In this document: one piece after another, positions 23,115 through 34,129 of the stretch
Position numbering within the stretch: position 1 is the first letter of the stretch
Layout: each line of letters starts with the position of its first letter
Source of the DNA: Eulemur rufifrons
Lineage: Eukaryota > Chordata > Mammalia > Primates > Lemuridae
Reading direction: 5' to 3'
Assembly: GCF_041146395.1 (NCBI RefSeq)
Contig: NC_090989.1
Location: 238,070,843-238,134,842 of the forward strand
DNA length: 64,000 nt
Translations under genes and position numbers: made by a program
The notes under the pieces: generated by a model
What the model was told of the DNA's origin: nothing
Database searches by the model: none
The model's input: the letters and a program-made list of their open reading frames with translations, nothing else

Positions 23115-24075
23115 TCAGAATATGTCTTTAACCATCACATTTTACTGCCAACAGTTTCCCATCTAGTAAAAGAAATAGGATAACACAAATGATAATCCAC
23201 CATAATATACAGTAAATGCCATAACAGAGGTCAACAAGGGTAAATGGAAGAATGGAGAGATTATTTCCAGCTAGTGGATCTTCATGACAAGGATCCTGAT
23301 AAGAACTGAGCTCAACCAAGGAAAATTGAAAGATGTGGTGAGTTCTTGGAGTCTGAAAATAGTACGTTACGTACTTGGCAATCTGGGGAAAAGCCTGCAC
23401 ATGGCCATTCCTAATGGACCCTCATGCCAATTTTCCATCCCTAATGGTATGAAAACTCTTGTTAAAATCAACTCAACTTTGAAACCCTGGAGAAAGATTC
23501 AAAATCCATTCTCAAGATATTGAAGATTTTTTTCTTGACATACCTGGGAATTGGATGTATTCTCGTGAGCACCAGAGTTTTACAATTAGCAGTGACTCTT
23601 AAAAGTAGTAATTTTTCCTCACTTCTGACTCAGGATTAGTCCGGGTTGACTCCTGGTTGCAGGGCTAGCCCAGAACAGCCTCCATCTAGCTCTCTATTTC
23701 AATGTTTGGTCCTCTGATCCATTCCTTCACCCTTCTTTCTGCTACAAGTTTGATTCACACTAATAAGAGTGATAATGCCCAATACTGGACCCATGTGTTA
23801 TCTTTTAGGGGGAAGCTTTCCTAGTCAAGCTAGTAATGGGAAATGATTTGTCATCAAGGGCCTTGCATAACCTTGCAAAGTGTATCATGTAGGTAGCTGT
23901 CTGCCCCATTACCATATGACCAATCCTGATCATCAAGACATAGATTCTACCCCTGAGCAATACAAATAATCTATGTAACACTGGCTAAGTTTTTTTTTTT
24001 TCCTGCAAATCTTGACATCTAGCCCTCTCTTCTCAAAGGACAAACTAAGCACTGTCTAATCTTAAAAATGGAACC
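23115..24075. other. Unassigned sequence
   Basis: No confident element or exon recognised. Confidence 0.45.
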
Positions 24076-24079
24076 ACTT

Positions 24080-24225
24080 TGACATGCACTTTTTATTCCA
24101 CTGCCCTGTAAGCTCCTTGAGAGCAGGGACTCTGCTTATTACTTTCTTATTTCTCGTGCTTAGGATAATGACTGAGACATAGCAGGCATTCAAAAAATGC
24201 ATGTTGAATGAATAAATTTGCTTAG
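24080..24225 (+). repeat. L2 LINE 3' end
   Basis: 'ctgtaagctccttgagagca gggactctg' then 'cattcaaaaaatgcatgttg aatgaataaa' is textbook L2. Confidence 0.85.
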
Positions 24226-24329
24226 CAAGTATTCTTAGACCTATATACCTCTATGCTTTTCCCCTATATGCAGTAACAAAACTGAGGAGGCTCTCTGAAA
24301 TCTCATCTGTTTTATTTCAACCAGGTATG

Positions 24330-24425
24330 TTTAGCTATAGGCAGTTAAGAAATCTGTTACACACTGTCATATCTCAATTATCCTTGTTTAGCTATAGGAG
24401 ATTGAGAAACAAGTTATATACTGTT
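24330..24425. repeat. Imperfect direct repeat, about 69-base period
   Basis: 'gtttagctataggcagttaa gaaatctgttacacactgtc' (from about 24,329) recurs as 'gtttagctataggagattga gaaacaagttatatactgtt' (from about 24,386-24,424). Confidence 0.75.
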
Positions 24426-24594
24426 GTATATACACAGAGGAAGAGACACTATAGATATATAAATTATTCAGAGACTTCTCAAATCACTTTGAAGAATCCA
24501 TTTCTTCTCCCCATAAGCCTTTTATTTACAATTTATTTAGTTTACTTGAAGAAAGATGTCTTAACACTTTTATATATTCTTTTTTTCTTTTTAG

Positions 24595-25035
24595 GGTGGA
24601 AGCTGTGTTTTTGATTGAGACAGTTGAGGACTACTGTCTGTGGCAGAGGCAGCTGATTGTCCAGCAAAGATTTGTGTAACCTATTGCCATGGTGTAGAGC
24701 TGTCAATGAATATTGGCTACCAGGTCAGTGACCACATTTCCCAGCCCTTTGCATCTAGGTGAAAATGTGATTCCACCCAAGGCTTTTAATAAGTGGGTAT
24801 ATATTGTGTTCTCCACCCTCTCTTTATCTGTGGACTCAATGCAGGGGAATCTGAAGCCCTACAAGATGGCAGAGCCATAAGAAAGAAGGGCCCTTATCCC
24901 AGAGTTACCATATAGCAGAAAAGCCAGTGGTAAACCCCTTCTGTTATGTGAGCAAGACATACATTTTTATTACATGCAGCCACTGAAGTTGGCAAGATTG
25001 TCTGTCACAGCAGCTAGTGTGACTCATGTGTGATG
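24595..25035 (+). mobile_element. MaLR/ERVL-type LTR remnant
   Basis: 'tttatctgtggactcaatgc', 'gatggcagagccataagaaa' and 'tgtcacagcagctagtgtga' follow the layout of an old MLT1-group LTR. Confidence 0.5.
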
Positions 25036-25039
25036 TTTT

Positions 25040-26310
25040 TATTCTACCCACTCCCTGGTGGAGGTACAGTGGAACAATTCTGACACTTTGTCTAAGGCAC
25101 ACTGTTATTAGCTCCAGGACCAAAAATGAAATGTGGGATGAAGAGAGTGCTAAATTGTCTGTATACAGGTTCCAGAAGACAAGTTAAATGGTGACAAGTT
25201 ACACTGTGAGCTGAGGGTGAGAGAGGAAGCCATGAGCTAACAGAGGAAAGGAGATTGCTAGGATGTAGGGAAAACAAAAGAGCAGAAGAGGTTATCTCAG
25301 AGAGTATATTTTAGATTCCAGATTTTAAAGTGAAGATTCCGAATGGAAAGGAACAGAGCAAAGGCCAGTCTTCAGACTTGTAGCTGGAACAGAGCGAGCA
25401 TTCTGATTATAGATTAGCAGCACAGCTAAGGCTCTCCAACTGAGTCTGGCTGGAGAAGAGCAGGAAACCAGGCAGATGGGACATGAAACCCCTAAGAGCC
25501 AGCAAGGATACAGAATCCCAGGGACTCAGAAGGTATGGAGAAACCCCAGGTAACTTAAAGCCCTAATCAAAAAAGACCAGGCAGATATGGCCAACCTTTT
25601 TGTGATATTATTTAGGAAACCGTCATCTGATAATGCCACTGAAACACTAGGCTCTGGCTTCAGCTCCTGGGCACAGCCAGTAGAAAATGATTTCTACATG
25701 CCTCTGGAGTGAGAGCCACAGGCATGATGTTTGGCAGAACTTTATTGGCTTCTAGGAAAGGAAGAGCAGCCTTCTCCTGGGTACTTATTGCAAATACGTG
25801 GAATAGCCCTGTGTCCATAGTAGAGCTATTTGGCTGGGACCCCAAAGAAGTAGTTAAAGCCCTGAAGATTGAAGCGAGCATTACTATATAAAATATTTTC
25901 TATTCTTTTGTTTATATACATGCAAATGTGTATTTGCAGCAGACTTTGCCAAAGATTTGGGAAGATGAAGGAGAATAGTTATCACTGAGCTATGGAAAAA
26001 CCAATACTGAGCTTTTTTGCCCAAGTTTTAGCCTCTTACTATAATGCTCAACTTCTTTTCCCTTTTCTTACTCAGCATCTGCACCCATTCCCAGCCCCTT
26101 CTAACGATTTACAATTTTTTGATGCAAAGTAGTCAGCAGCTCCTTATAGCTCCTACTGCTTAATCCTCTGCCCTCACTACACAGTTGTGCTAACTCCAGG
26201 CCAGTCTGCTACTTTGAGCTGTCTGTCTGTTCTGGATCTCGTTGTCCAGTCCCAACCAGCTAAGCTTCTGCAAAAGAAGGCAGCAATGTAGCCAGGCCTT
26301 TCCCCACTAG
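25040..26310. other. Unassigned sequence
   Basis: No exon or confident repeat. The frames around 25,660-25,891 overlap on both strands and look spurious. Confidence 0.45.
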
Positions 26311-26344
26311 TGTTGCCAGATTTAGCAAATAAAAATACAGGTTG

Positions 26345-26756
26345 AGGGACAGGGGGTAGATGATTAGGCAGAAAACAGAGAATTCTTAGGGCAGTGAAAA
26401 TACCATGTATGATTCTATGATCATAGAATCAAAAAATACCATGTATGATTCTATGATTATAGAATCAGAAAATACCATGTATGATGAAAGGTATATATCA
26501 CTATATACATTTGTCCAAACCCATAAAATGTATAACACCGAGAGTGAACCCCCAATGTAAACTATGGACTCTGGATGATAATGGCATATCAGTGTAGGCT
26601 CATCAACTGTAAGAGATGAGCCAGTCTGATGGGGAGTGTTGATAATGGGGAGGACCATGTGTGTGTAGAGGAAGGGGTATATGGGAAATCTCTGTACCTT
26701 CCTCTTAATTTTTCTGTGAACCTAAAATTATTCTTGTAAAATAGTCTTTATAAACA
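26345..26756 (+). mobile_element. L1 LINE 3' UTR fragment (old L1M group)
   Basis: 'acatttgtccaaacccataa', 'gagtgaacccccaatgtaaa ctatgg' and 'atgggaaatctctgtacctt' are well-known old L1 3' UTR segments, in that order. Confidence 0.85.
26396..26485. repeat. 36-bp tandem repeat, 2.5 copies, inside the L1 tail
   Basis: Units start at 26,396, 26,432 and 26,468 (the last partial). Unit 1 contains a perfect 20-base palindrome, gattctatgatcatagaatc, at 26,411-26,430. Unit 2 differs there by one base. Confidence 0.95.
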
Positions 26757-27014
26757 CACAGGATATCCAATTAGATATGAATTTCAGTAGATCATAAATA
26801 ATTTTTAATATAAGTATATCCCAGATATTGCATGGAACATATTTACACTAAAATGTTACTTGTTATTTATCTGAAATTCAAATTTAACTGGACATCATGT
26901 ATTTTATGTGACAATCTTATTTCCTCAATGACATAAATTCAGCTAGCTTCCTTCAAAGGCAAAAAGAATTATATTAATTTTGGGTTGAAATGCATTCTTA
27001 TTTTTTAAAATTAA

Positions 27015-27085
27015 ATGTAGCACCTAGAACATTACCTAGCTTGTTGTACATGCTCAATAAATATTAGCGAATGAATCACTGAATA
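27015..27085 (+). repeat. L2 LINE 3' tail
   Basis: 'gtacatgctcaataaatatt agcgaatgaatc' is an L2 terminus. Confidence 0.65.
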
Positions 27086-27151
27086 GTTCCCCTTTAACAT
27101 TTGAGGTAGTTTGGAGTGGTTAAGCAATTTGCCTTTTAAATGCTAGGGATT

Positions 27152-27327
27152 GGGTGCAGGGCATAGTGGCTCAAGCCTGTAATCCCAGCACTTTGGGAGG
27201 CTAAGGCAGGAGGATCACTTGAGCTAAAGAGTTGGAGGCTCCAGTGAGCTACGATCATGCCACTGCACTCCAGCCTGGGCAACAGAGCAAGATTCTATCT
27301 CTAAAAAAACAACAACAAAAAAAAACT
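27152..27327 (+). mobile_element. Free Alu left monomer (FLAM-like)
   Basis: A single ~140-base 7SL-type monomer from 'gcatagtggctcaagcctgt' to 'ccagcctgggcaacagagca', with an A-rich tail. There is no second arm. Possible imperfect target duplication ctagggattggg / ctaaggacttggg. Fossil monomers predate dimeric Alus. Confidence 0.8.
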
Positions 27328-27329
27328 AA

Positions 27330-28760
27330 GGACTTGGGTAGTCAGATGGGGGTGAGGGTAATACAAAACAACCTCTCTCCCAATCTGTTTTCTATTAATA
27401 AAATTTATAGTTTAGGATTAAGCTACTGTCATATTATGAAGGGTTTTATTTTCCGGTAGAAGAATGAATTGGGATGAATTTAAATTTTGACTACTTAGGA
27501 TTTTTTTTGATAAAGTTTCAAAATATCTTTTTTGTTAAGCTAAATGTATCCAATAAGTTTTTGTCTTCATTTAGAACATGATTTATGGCTTTGTCAGAAT
27601 TATTAAATTTTAAATTTTGATCTAGATTTCTTATTTCTCTTTGTCTTATAACTGCCAAATAAAAGGCATTTAATTTATGTTGGAAGAAAGAATGAAGAAA
27701 GAAAGAAAGGAAAAGAAGCAGGGAGAAAGGAAGGATAGTAATTCATATGCAAAAAAAGGAGAGAAAAATCAAATCCTTATAATTCATATTAAATGCTTTC
27801 TTAAAGAATAATGTCTGAATAAACAAGGCCCAAAGAACAATAAAAAGTGAATTCTCTTATTTCAATGAACATAAAAATCTCAGCAATTCAATTCAGAAAA
27901 ATCCATTTTAATTCATCAAACATTACTTGAACACCCACTATAGGCAAAACCACCATAATAATCAGTGTTATATAGGTTGTTAAAAGATAAAGTTAGGCAC
28001 ATTAACATTTTAAAGAGTATGTTTGAGCAGACAGTGATTTGGCAGCATCTGACAGCAAGGGGTTCAGAGCCCCACTGAAGGAGCTGGCCAGGGAAACTTT
28101 ATAAGGTGATGCAGAAGCAAGACAAAGAAAATATTTGATTGGCTAAAGTGGAAGAGTAGCCTTAAAGTCCCTAGTAGAGGTTGGTTGTTGGTTTCTGACT
28201 GATTAAATTACTCTGAATTGGGTTTTGATCTGTTATGCAGGAACCCAGAATGCTGGAGCTGTCTTATCCTTAATGGCCTCTCAATTAATTTTTCATAACA
28301 AGGTGAAAATAAAATATTGTCCTTCAAAAAATGTACTAAACTAACTAGTGTTCGTGGAGGTGGAGGAAGGGAAAGAAAGGAGAGAAATGTACTAATTAAT
28401 AAGCTTAATTCAAAGTAAAGTAAAATGTGTCATGAGAAAAAGACAAAAAACAAAATGAAGGAGATTAAATCCAGTTCCAGACATCAGGAGAGGATTTACC
28501 CCTTGAGCTGACCTTGAGAGAAGTACAAAAGGAAGGTATCCCAAGTAGAGAGCACAGCCTGAGTAAAGAAAGACACAGAGGCAGGAAAATCCAAGGTCCA
28601 GTTCAGGAAAAGTAAGTGCAAACATTTTAGATGGGTATCACAGTGATAATCCCATATACTTTTAGATATAGCTCAAAGAATTAGCAGTTGGAGAATGAAG
28701 TACATTAAAAGACAACTAAATATAGTCATCTCTCAGTCTTTTTTGAATGAAACAGGCTAG
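27330..28760. other. Unassigned sequence with purine-rich tract
   Basis: A (gaaa)-rich purine tract lies at about 27,683-27,735. At about 28,480-28,625 there is a faint L2-like (minus) similarity ('gaaagacacagaggcaggaa'). Otherwise nothing recognised. Confidence 0.45.
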
Positions 28761-28766
28761 GATTAC

Positions 28767-28806
28767 ATGCATGCATGTATGCATACATGCATGCATACAT
28801 GCATAG
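28767..28806. repeat. (ATGC/ATAC)n tetranucleotide repeat
   Basis: An alternating purine-pyrimidine run built from catg/catac units. It can form Z-DNA or cruciforms. Confidence 0.9.
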
Positions 28807-28809
28807 GCA

Positions 28810-30345
28810 CAGAAACAGAGATACATAATATCTTTTAAAATATCTTTCTTCATTGTTGAAAACAGCCCAGCACAAAAACACTTTAATATCTTTATGCCAG
28901 CCTTATCTGTGAGCTCCATTACAGCAGTAGAAATTTAATTCACATAGGAACTCTGCAGTTGGGTTTTGAGAACATCTTCCATGTGCTTTTTGTTAAACAA
29001 TATGTCAGAATATCAAGAGAACTGAGTTATAATGCTAAGCACTGGAATGCTGAATCTTTAGCTACATATGCCTCCCAGCTACAATTTCATGTTTTTTGAA
29101 AGACCAATCCAGGCATTACATTATTGTCAGTGCCTCCCAAAATATTCCTTGCCAATTATTCTGCTTGTTTTCAAAGGTTTTCTTAGTACAGGTATTTCCT
29201 GTTTTATTTCAAAATTAATGATAAATGATAGGCTTTTGAAGGTTTAGAGAATGAATTGTGGTCCAAGAAACATTTTTTTTATTATTGGATAGGCATTGCC
29301 TAAAGTGTTCCAACAGTTTTCCTTCTCTCAAGTTGAAAAGGTAATTATTTTTTTCCATAGTCATACATTCTTGAAGACTTAAAGAATATATTTTGAGAAG
29401 TTTATTTGCAGAATTTATTTTCAAAATTCAAACATGATACACTTTCACAATAAGTAAAATCTCACTTTTTGACATTTATTCAGTTCTGAAGCATTGTCTC
29501 TATAATAGCTACCATCCTAGTACTTAATCATTTTAATATTGGTTTGTGCTTTTATTCTTAATTGCCAAGGAAAAATAGGAGCAATATTTCTAAATTAACA
29601 AATACTCATTTTAGGAAGAATTGGTCAATTTTTTCAATGTCAATGTTGATAGTGATGGGATAGTCTATAGAACTTCAGTTTCCTTTGATTATTCAATTCC
29701 TTTAAGGAAATGATAGTATTTCAAGAAGTTATGAGGTCAATTAAATAGTACAGTTTCCAATGTTAAAGGCTACCAGTACAAAACATGTAGGGCAAAGAAT
29801 ATTCTTGAAATTGATCATTATAAAAAATGTACTTCATACAAAAATTAACAATTTTATTCATTGCCTGGATTAATCATAAGGAAGACTTTTTTCTTTGGAT
29901 CCATATAGTACCTTGAACTTACCATTTTCCATAGCTTTTTTTCCCACTGTTGCCTCTTTTGACTCAGATTCTGTGGCCCAAAATGTACAATATAGTCAAG
30001 ATCTGGATGCTCTTTCCGGCCACAAGTCACTGTGACTGGTGCCACTTACAATCTCTGCAAACCTGGGCAGAGAACCGGAGAATCACACCTGACCCTCTGG
30101 TCCTGTCCAAGGAAGATGAAGAGAGGGCATGCTCAACTTCAACTGCCAACATGACCAAGGCTACCTGGCCCTCCACACACCTTTGTTCTGGTCCTGAAAG
30201 ATCACAATGACCACCAGTCACACCCAAATATGAAGGGGAGCCTCTCTTTTCCTCCAGGTCACAGCAACTGCCTTCCACAAGGTTGTGCAAGCTAATCTTA
30301 TGTTCATAGCACTTTTTTCCATCACCAGTTCTATATTAGAACTGA
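28810..30345. other. Unassigned sequence
   Basis: AT-rich to about 29,870. About 29,900-30,290 has higher G+C and two overlapping minus frames (29,854-30,045, start MAPVTVTCGRKEHPD; 30,027-30,290). No recognised domain. A decayed retrocopy is possible but unproven. Confidence 0.4.
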
Positions 30346-30349
30346 AAAA

Positions 30350-30351
<2 letters not shown>

Positions 30352-30384
<33 letters not shown>

Positions 30385-30450
30385 CTGTGTATTTATAGAT
30401 ACACACACACACACATATATATACACACTCACATACATATATGTATATTC
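30352..30450. repeat. (TG)n followed by (AC)n and (AT)n microsatellites
   Basis: (TG)n at 30,352-30,380 is followed 20 bases later by (AC)n at 30,401-30,414, then atatat tracts. The two arms are complementary. Confidence 0.95.
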
Positions 30451-31149
30451 TAAACAGAAACTTCTCAAAAAATTAGAAGAGTATTATTTTCAGAATGTCA
30501 TTGTGATACTGTGCAATTAGAAATTTTAATACATTGGTAATAATGATGTCCTTACATTTATTAAAGTAATTGAATTGCTTGTCACAACCACCTGGTGGGT
30601 TGGCAGTTAGGTTTACATGCTGAGAAGTAGGAGGAAAAGTAGTAATGATTAAAAATACATTTGAGTGCTACTCTTGCCTCTGGCTGGTTTACTTTGGACA
30701 TCATAAACCCTTTTTTTTCAGGATCTAATATTTGGGAGTATGCTTGAGAAAACAGAGCTTCAGGAAAAGCTAAGAACGACCTCTTTTTGGCTGACTCATT
30801 CTGACTTTAAAGTAATACGTCTTTGTAGAACATGGTAAGAGTTCAAAGTCTGCTTTTATATTTTCCATATTTCTTATTACAGAAAAAATAATACTGTAAC
30901 CCATGCATTTGTTTAATTCCTGCTTTTATTTCAGTGGGGTAGGCACTGCATCCTTTTGTTGTGAAAGAAAACATGGTAGATAGCATAGTTCCTTTCTTAT
31001 AGTCTTCTTGGTGTTTCTTCAGCCCCACAAGCTGCAGAAGGGGAGTTAAGGTTCTTATTAGACAAATTGTGTCCATGAATGTGGTCTTAAAGAACATAGG
31101 TATAAACACAAGAATATTCTCTAGTGTCAGAAGCATGTCTCAGAAAAAA

Positions 31150-31325
31150 TATAGGCTTGGATGAGAAACCTGTACAAGATACTGAACTTCTTGGAGTTTA
31201 AGTTTCCCCCTGTCAAATGGTGATAATGTCTGCCTTATGGTGTCTTCATCATGATTAAAAAATACTGTGACTGTAAAACCACTCATGTATTTGGCGCACA
31301 GTAGGCACTCTAGCACCCTCCAGAG
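31150..31325 (+). repeat. MIR SINE
   Basis: 'gtttccccctgtcaaatggt gataatg' and 'ggcgcacagtaggcactcta' are MIR core and tail. Confidence 0.75.
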
Positions 31326-31849
31326 ATACATTGGTGTAGTTAACAAATTGGTCCTTTCTATTCACAGGCCATTTTCAAAGTGCAAATTTTGTTTACTGCA
31401 ATATCCCCCTTCAGATCCTACTACTAAATTACCTCAGCAGTTACTGATCAGGGCCTTCTTGCTACATTCCAGATTGCCAATCTTTGAACTTGGTAAGTTT
31501 TCAAAATCCTCCTTTCCATTTTATATCATGCAACTCATGATCTTGGACTCACAAGGATCCATGGCTCTACTTTCCTCTGTTTTCTTCCAATGCTTCTTTG
31601 CTGCTATGGCAGCAACAAACCCAAAGAGCTCTCTGAATCAAGTTACCTGCTCAGTATCTCTGGATGAGTTCTCCAAACTGGCTGAACATTGGGGGCACCT
31701 GGGAAGCTCTTTAAACAATCAGATATGTGCCAATTCTTATTCACTAGCAAACTACCAAATGTGCATGGTGATGTGTCACACACTTAGCTGGACTAAATCG
31801 CCTCCAACTCAAAGAGATAAGGAATAATTCACTTTTCTTTGCTTCACTT
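31326..31849. other. Unassigned sequence with an open frame
   Basis: The plus frame at 31,267-31,827 (186 codons) begins inside the MIR element and matches no family I know. It is treated as a chance frame. Confidence 0.4.
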
Positions 31850-33940
31850 TGTATGTCTTCTGAGGACCCCTTTTCCTTCCAGCTTACTCTAAGTCACTGT
31901 GTATAATCCCAATCTTCTTGTTCTTCTGATGACTAACCCCCTTGGTTTTTCCCTGGAGCCTTCTGTATGCTAAATCATACTGATTTTCAGATGACCTTCT
32001 CTAGCTCTCATCCTCCTCCCTCTTCCATCTCTTCTCTGTCAACTGGAAGGAACTATTCATTCTCATCTCCTCTGATGCTCTACAGTCTTATCTCCTAACC
32101 AGGTGCATTGGAAGGCCCCTCAGCATTCCTATCTTTGAGCTATCCTCAGTGTGGTCACATTCTCCCCCTGCATCGACATTTGTACTTGCATTTGTTGCTA
32201 CAGTAATATCTTCTCCTGGTTGGCCTCTAGCTGCATTCAAAATCTAGTGGGAACTGGTTGCCTGTCTGGGCTCCAGTCCTGGCCTGAACTTTCCCCCTCT
32301 TGGCAAGACTCCCCCCCAGGGTGTGGTGACAGAGGGCTTTGCTGTTGCTATCCCTGCCACTGCCAGCTGGGCCTGCCAGGGTTGCCATAGAATTGGGCTG
32401 CTAAGTCCCAGGCCCTGAGAAGGCCGTGGAAGCACTCTGGCCTCTGCACCCAGGCCAGAGCCAGCTCAACTGCAAGGGCAGTTCTATGCAACTGATGTGC
32501 GTCTCCTGACAGCCTGGGACATGGAGCGAGGGAAAAGGCTTTCAGCCCCAACTTGCCAGAGTTGTTAGTGCTCCCAGGAGATGCATAGAACAAGGGGATC
32601 AGGGAGGAAAGGCTGGCATGAGGGCTATTGATGCTTTTCTTATGACTGGATTGTCATCTCCATGAGAATGATTCCGCACTCCCAGCCCTTTCTTCTCCCA
32701 AAACTAAAACTGGAGGTTTACAGCCTGCTGCACACTCTCCCCTCTCCTCTCCCCATGCCTTGCTTTAAAACAAAACTCATCATCTCTTCTCCAAAACGTA
32801 TCTCCTATTCCATACCTCTTTATGTTTGTCAGTAATTATTTCTCCTTATTACCCATCCTTGAAAATATGGACTCATATTGATTTTCTCGTCTCCTCCCCA
32901 CACAGCTGCCTTTGACCAATTCATTTTAATGTCTCCTCCCTTTCTTTACATTGATTTTATGAGTGATAAGCCACAAGAAATCAATATTAAAATACAGTAT
33001 ATACATATAATATATACATAAAAATATCCTTATACAAAGATATCTGAAAATATCATCAATACTTGCTCAAGTTAATATCCTACTCAAAACCTTTGAATTT
33101 TCATTGTCTAAAAACTTAAATCAACCTCTTGAATTCAAGTTAAAAACTATCACAAGCTAGTCCTGGGTTACATCTCTATTAGCTCCTCACTGTTCCTTGG
33201 GAGGAATTCATTGCTTCCAGCAATCAAATCTCTTTATTGTTCTTTATTATTTATTTTTAATAATTTTTTTAATAGGGGCACACTCTGTTGCCCAGGTTAG
33301 AGTGCAGTGGCCTGATCATAGCTCGCTGTAACCTCAAACTTCTGGGCTCAAGCCATCCTCCTACCTCAGCCTCACAAGCAGCTAGGACTGCAGGCAAGCA
33401 CCACCCACCCACCCATGCCTGGCTAATTTTTAAACTTTTTGTAGAGATGGGGTCTTGCTACATTGCCCAGGCTGGCCTGTAACTCCTGGCCTCAAGCAAT
33501 CCTCCCACCTCGGCCTCCTAAAGTGCTGGGATTACAGGTGTGAGCCACCGCACCCAGCCTCTTTATTGTTCTGTTATTCGACAAATTTATGAGCTCATTG
33601 GATGGTGCATTATGAGGGCATCATTTACCAAACAGGCTGCTAACATTTCTGCTTCCTGGCTTTTTGAAATCTACCCCACTGCCTGGCCTGCCTTCCCCTC
33701 TTGGTTTTCATCTCAGGCTTAGGTCAAACTCCATCTCTTTTTTTCCAAGGCTTTTTCAGGCAGCCCCAGGACTGGCTCTCCCCAGTCTCTTTGATCCTTA
33801 TTTTTGCCTATATCTCTATTACTTCTTGGTACCTACCTTCTATTCCCTTTATTTTACCCTTTTGCTTAAGCAGACTTTGTATTAATATCTTTTTTACTTA
33901 CTACATGTCTCTCTAGCAATATGTCTCTGTTCCTTCAGGT
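31850..33940 (+). repeat. Composite L2 LINE region with insertions
   Basis: L2-like pyrimidine-rich text is seen at about 31,850-32,230, 32,690-32,940, 33,070-33,200 ('ctcaaaacctttgaattttc') and 33,575-33,940. A GC-rich non-L2 block (about 32,235-32,640) and an Alu (33,244-33,558) interrupt it. Confidence 0.5.
33244..33558 (-). mobile_element. Alu SINE (AluJ-like)
   Basis: Body from 'cacactctgttgcccaggtt' to 'gattacaggtgtgagccacc'. It lacks the strepsirrhine middle block, so it is an older dimeric type. The target-site duplication ctctttattgttct is at 33,230-33,243 and 33,559-33,572. Confidence 0.95.
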
Positions 33941-33945
33941 CAATA

Positions 33946-34125
33946 ATTCTCAGATTTTGGTCCTTGATAAGCAGCATCAGCATCACCTGGGAACTTGTTA
34001 GAAATGTAAACATTCAGGCCCCATCCCAGACTTATTGAATCAAAATTCTGAGACTGGGGCCCAGCATCTGTGTCTTAACAAGCTCTCCAGGGGATTCTGA
34101 TGCTCCTTGAGGTTTGAGAACCACA
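33946..34125 (-). mobile_element. MER5A hAT element, near full length
   Basis: 'gcatcagcatcacctgggaa cttgttagaaatg' through 'gattctgatgctccttgagg tttgagaaccac' covers both ends of MER5A. Confidence 0.9.
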
Positions 34126-34129
34126 ATTC

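Larger units (their letters stand above)
26311..26915. mobile_element. Palindromic DNA-transposon fossil split by an L1 tail
   Basis: 'gttgccagatttagcaaata aaaatacag' (26,313-26,341) and 'tctgaaattcaaatttaact ggacatc' (about 26,870-26,896) are the two ends of a known palindromic mammalian element. The middle (about 26,345-26,756) is an inserted L1 3' end. Family name not assigned. Confidence 0.6.

Noticed and set aside
28767..28806. Short regular repeats considered as a CRISPR-like array
   Set aside because: Units are 4 bases with no unique spacers, and the genome is a primate.
29854..30290. Possible processed pseudogene on the minus strand
   Set aside because: Higher G+C and two overlapping frames drew attention, but I could not match a parent gene and saw no poly(A) tail or target duplication.
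31267..31827. 186-codon plus-strand open frame
   Set aside because: It starts inside a MIR SINE and shows no recognisable domain or splice context; treated as a chance frame.
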